Assembly: GCA_937915965.1 (NCBI GenBank)
Contig: CALGHC010000484.1
Coordinates: forward strand, 1 to 5,604
Source: an uncultured Myxococcales bacterium
Lineage (GTDB): Bacteria > Myxococcota_A > UBA9042
Reading direction: 5' to 3'
DNA: 5,604 bases
The translations under genes and the position numbers were made by a program. Under the pieces are notes generated by a model. That model was given only the letters and a program-made list of their open reading frames with translations, was not told the DNA's origin and made no database searches. Shown piece after piece: positions 5,571-5,604 of the stretch (position 1 is its first letter; every line of letters starts with the position of its first letter).

Positions 5571-5584
5571 TCCCCACTGCGTGC

Positions 5585-5604
5585 GGGCGGCGGAGCCGCC
5601 CTTT
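5585..5604 (+). terminator. GC-rich hairpin with T-run cut off by the window end
   Basis: GGGCGGC (5585-5591) pairs with GCCGCCC (5595-5601) around the loop GGA. Three T residues follow before the sequence stops. This has the form of an intrinsic terminator, perhaps a backup for the lipoprotein gene, but the length of the T-run cannot be seen. Confidence 0.55.

Overview
This is a GC-rich (by eye roughly two-thirds G+C) bacterial window. It holds five complete protein-coding genes and the 3' end of a sixth. Two of the genes encode lipoproteins of no family I recognise. One of these carries a long Asp/Ala/Gly-rich spacer directly after the lipobox cysteine. That style, together with the base composition, fits Myxococcota or a related deltaproteobacterial lineage. 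This is an inference from style; no marker gene is present.

Layout. At the left edge (1-200, +) is the C-terminal tail of an unidentified protein. Its stop codon overlaps, in an ATGA junction, the start of a small secreted or membrane protein (197-757, +). After a gap of about 210 bases with nothing clear except a strong ribosome binding site comes an HSL-type (GDSAG) alpha/beta-hydrolase esterase (970-2037, +). Its 3' end overlaps, tail to tail by 51 bases, a RibD C-terminal/dihydrofolate-reductase-like oxidoreductase on the opposite strand (1987-2547, -). A 126-base gap containing a palindrome and T-tract, probably a weak terminator, separates this from a large lipoprotein with a probable beta-propeller-like body (2674-4260, -).

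A 176-base divergent intergenic region follows, with a short palindrome and three decaying 17-bp tandem repeats. It lies between that lipoprotein and a second, unrelated lipoprotein (4437-5489, +). The second lipoprotein ends in a hairpin and U-rich terminator that begins inside its stop codon. The last 85 bases of the window hold three more strong inverted repeats.

How the genes work together. The first two genes look translationally coupled. The two divergent lipoproteins share one intergenic region and could be co-regulated surface or periplasmic proteins. The esterase and the reductase are probably housekeeping or accessory metabolic enzymes with no visible link to the lipoproteins. I see no mobile element, CRISPR array, RNA gene or recognisable defence or biosynthetic system. 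The least explained parts are the two unknown lipoproteins, the 17-bp repeats between them and the hairpin cluster at the right edge.
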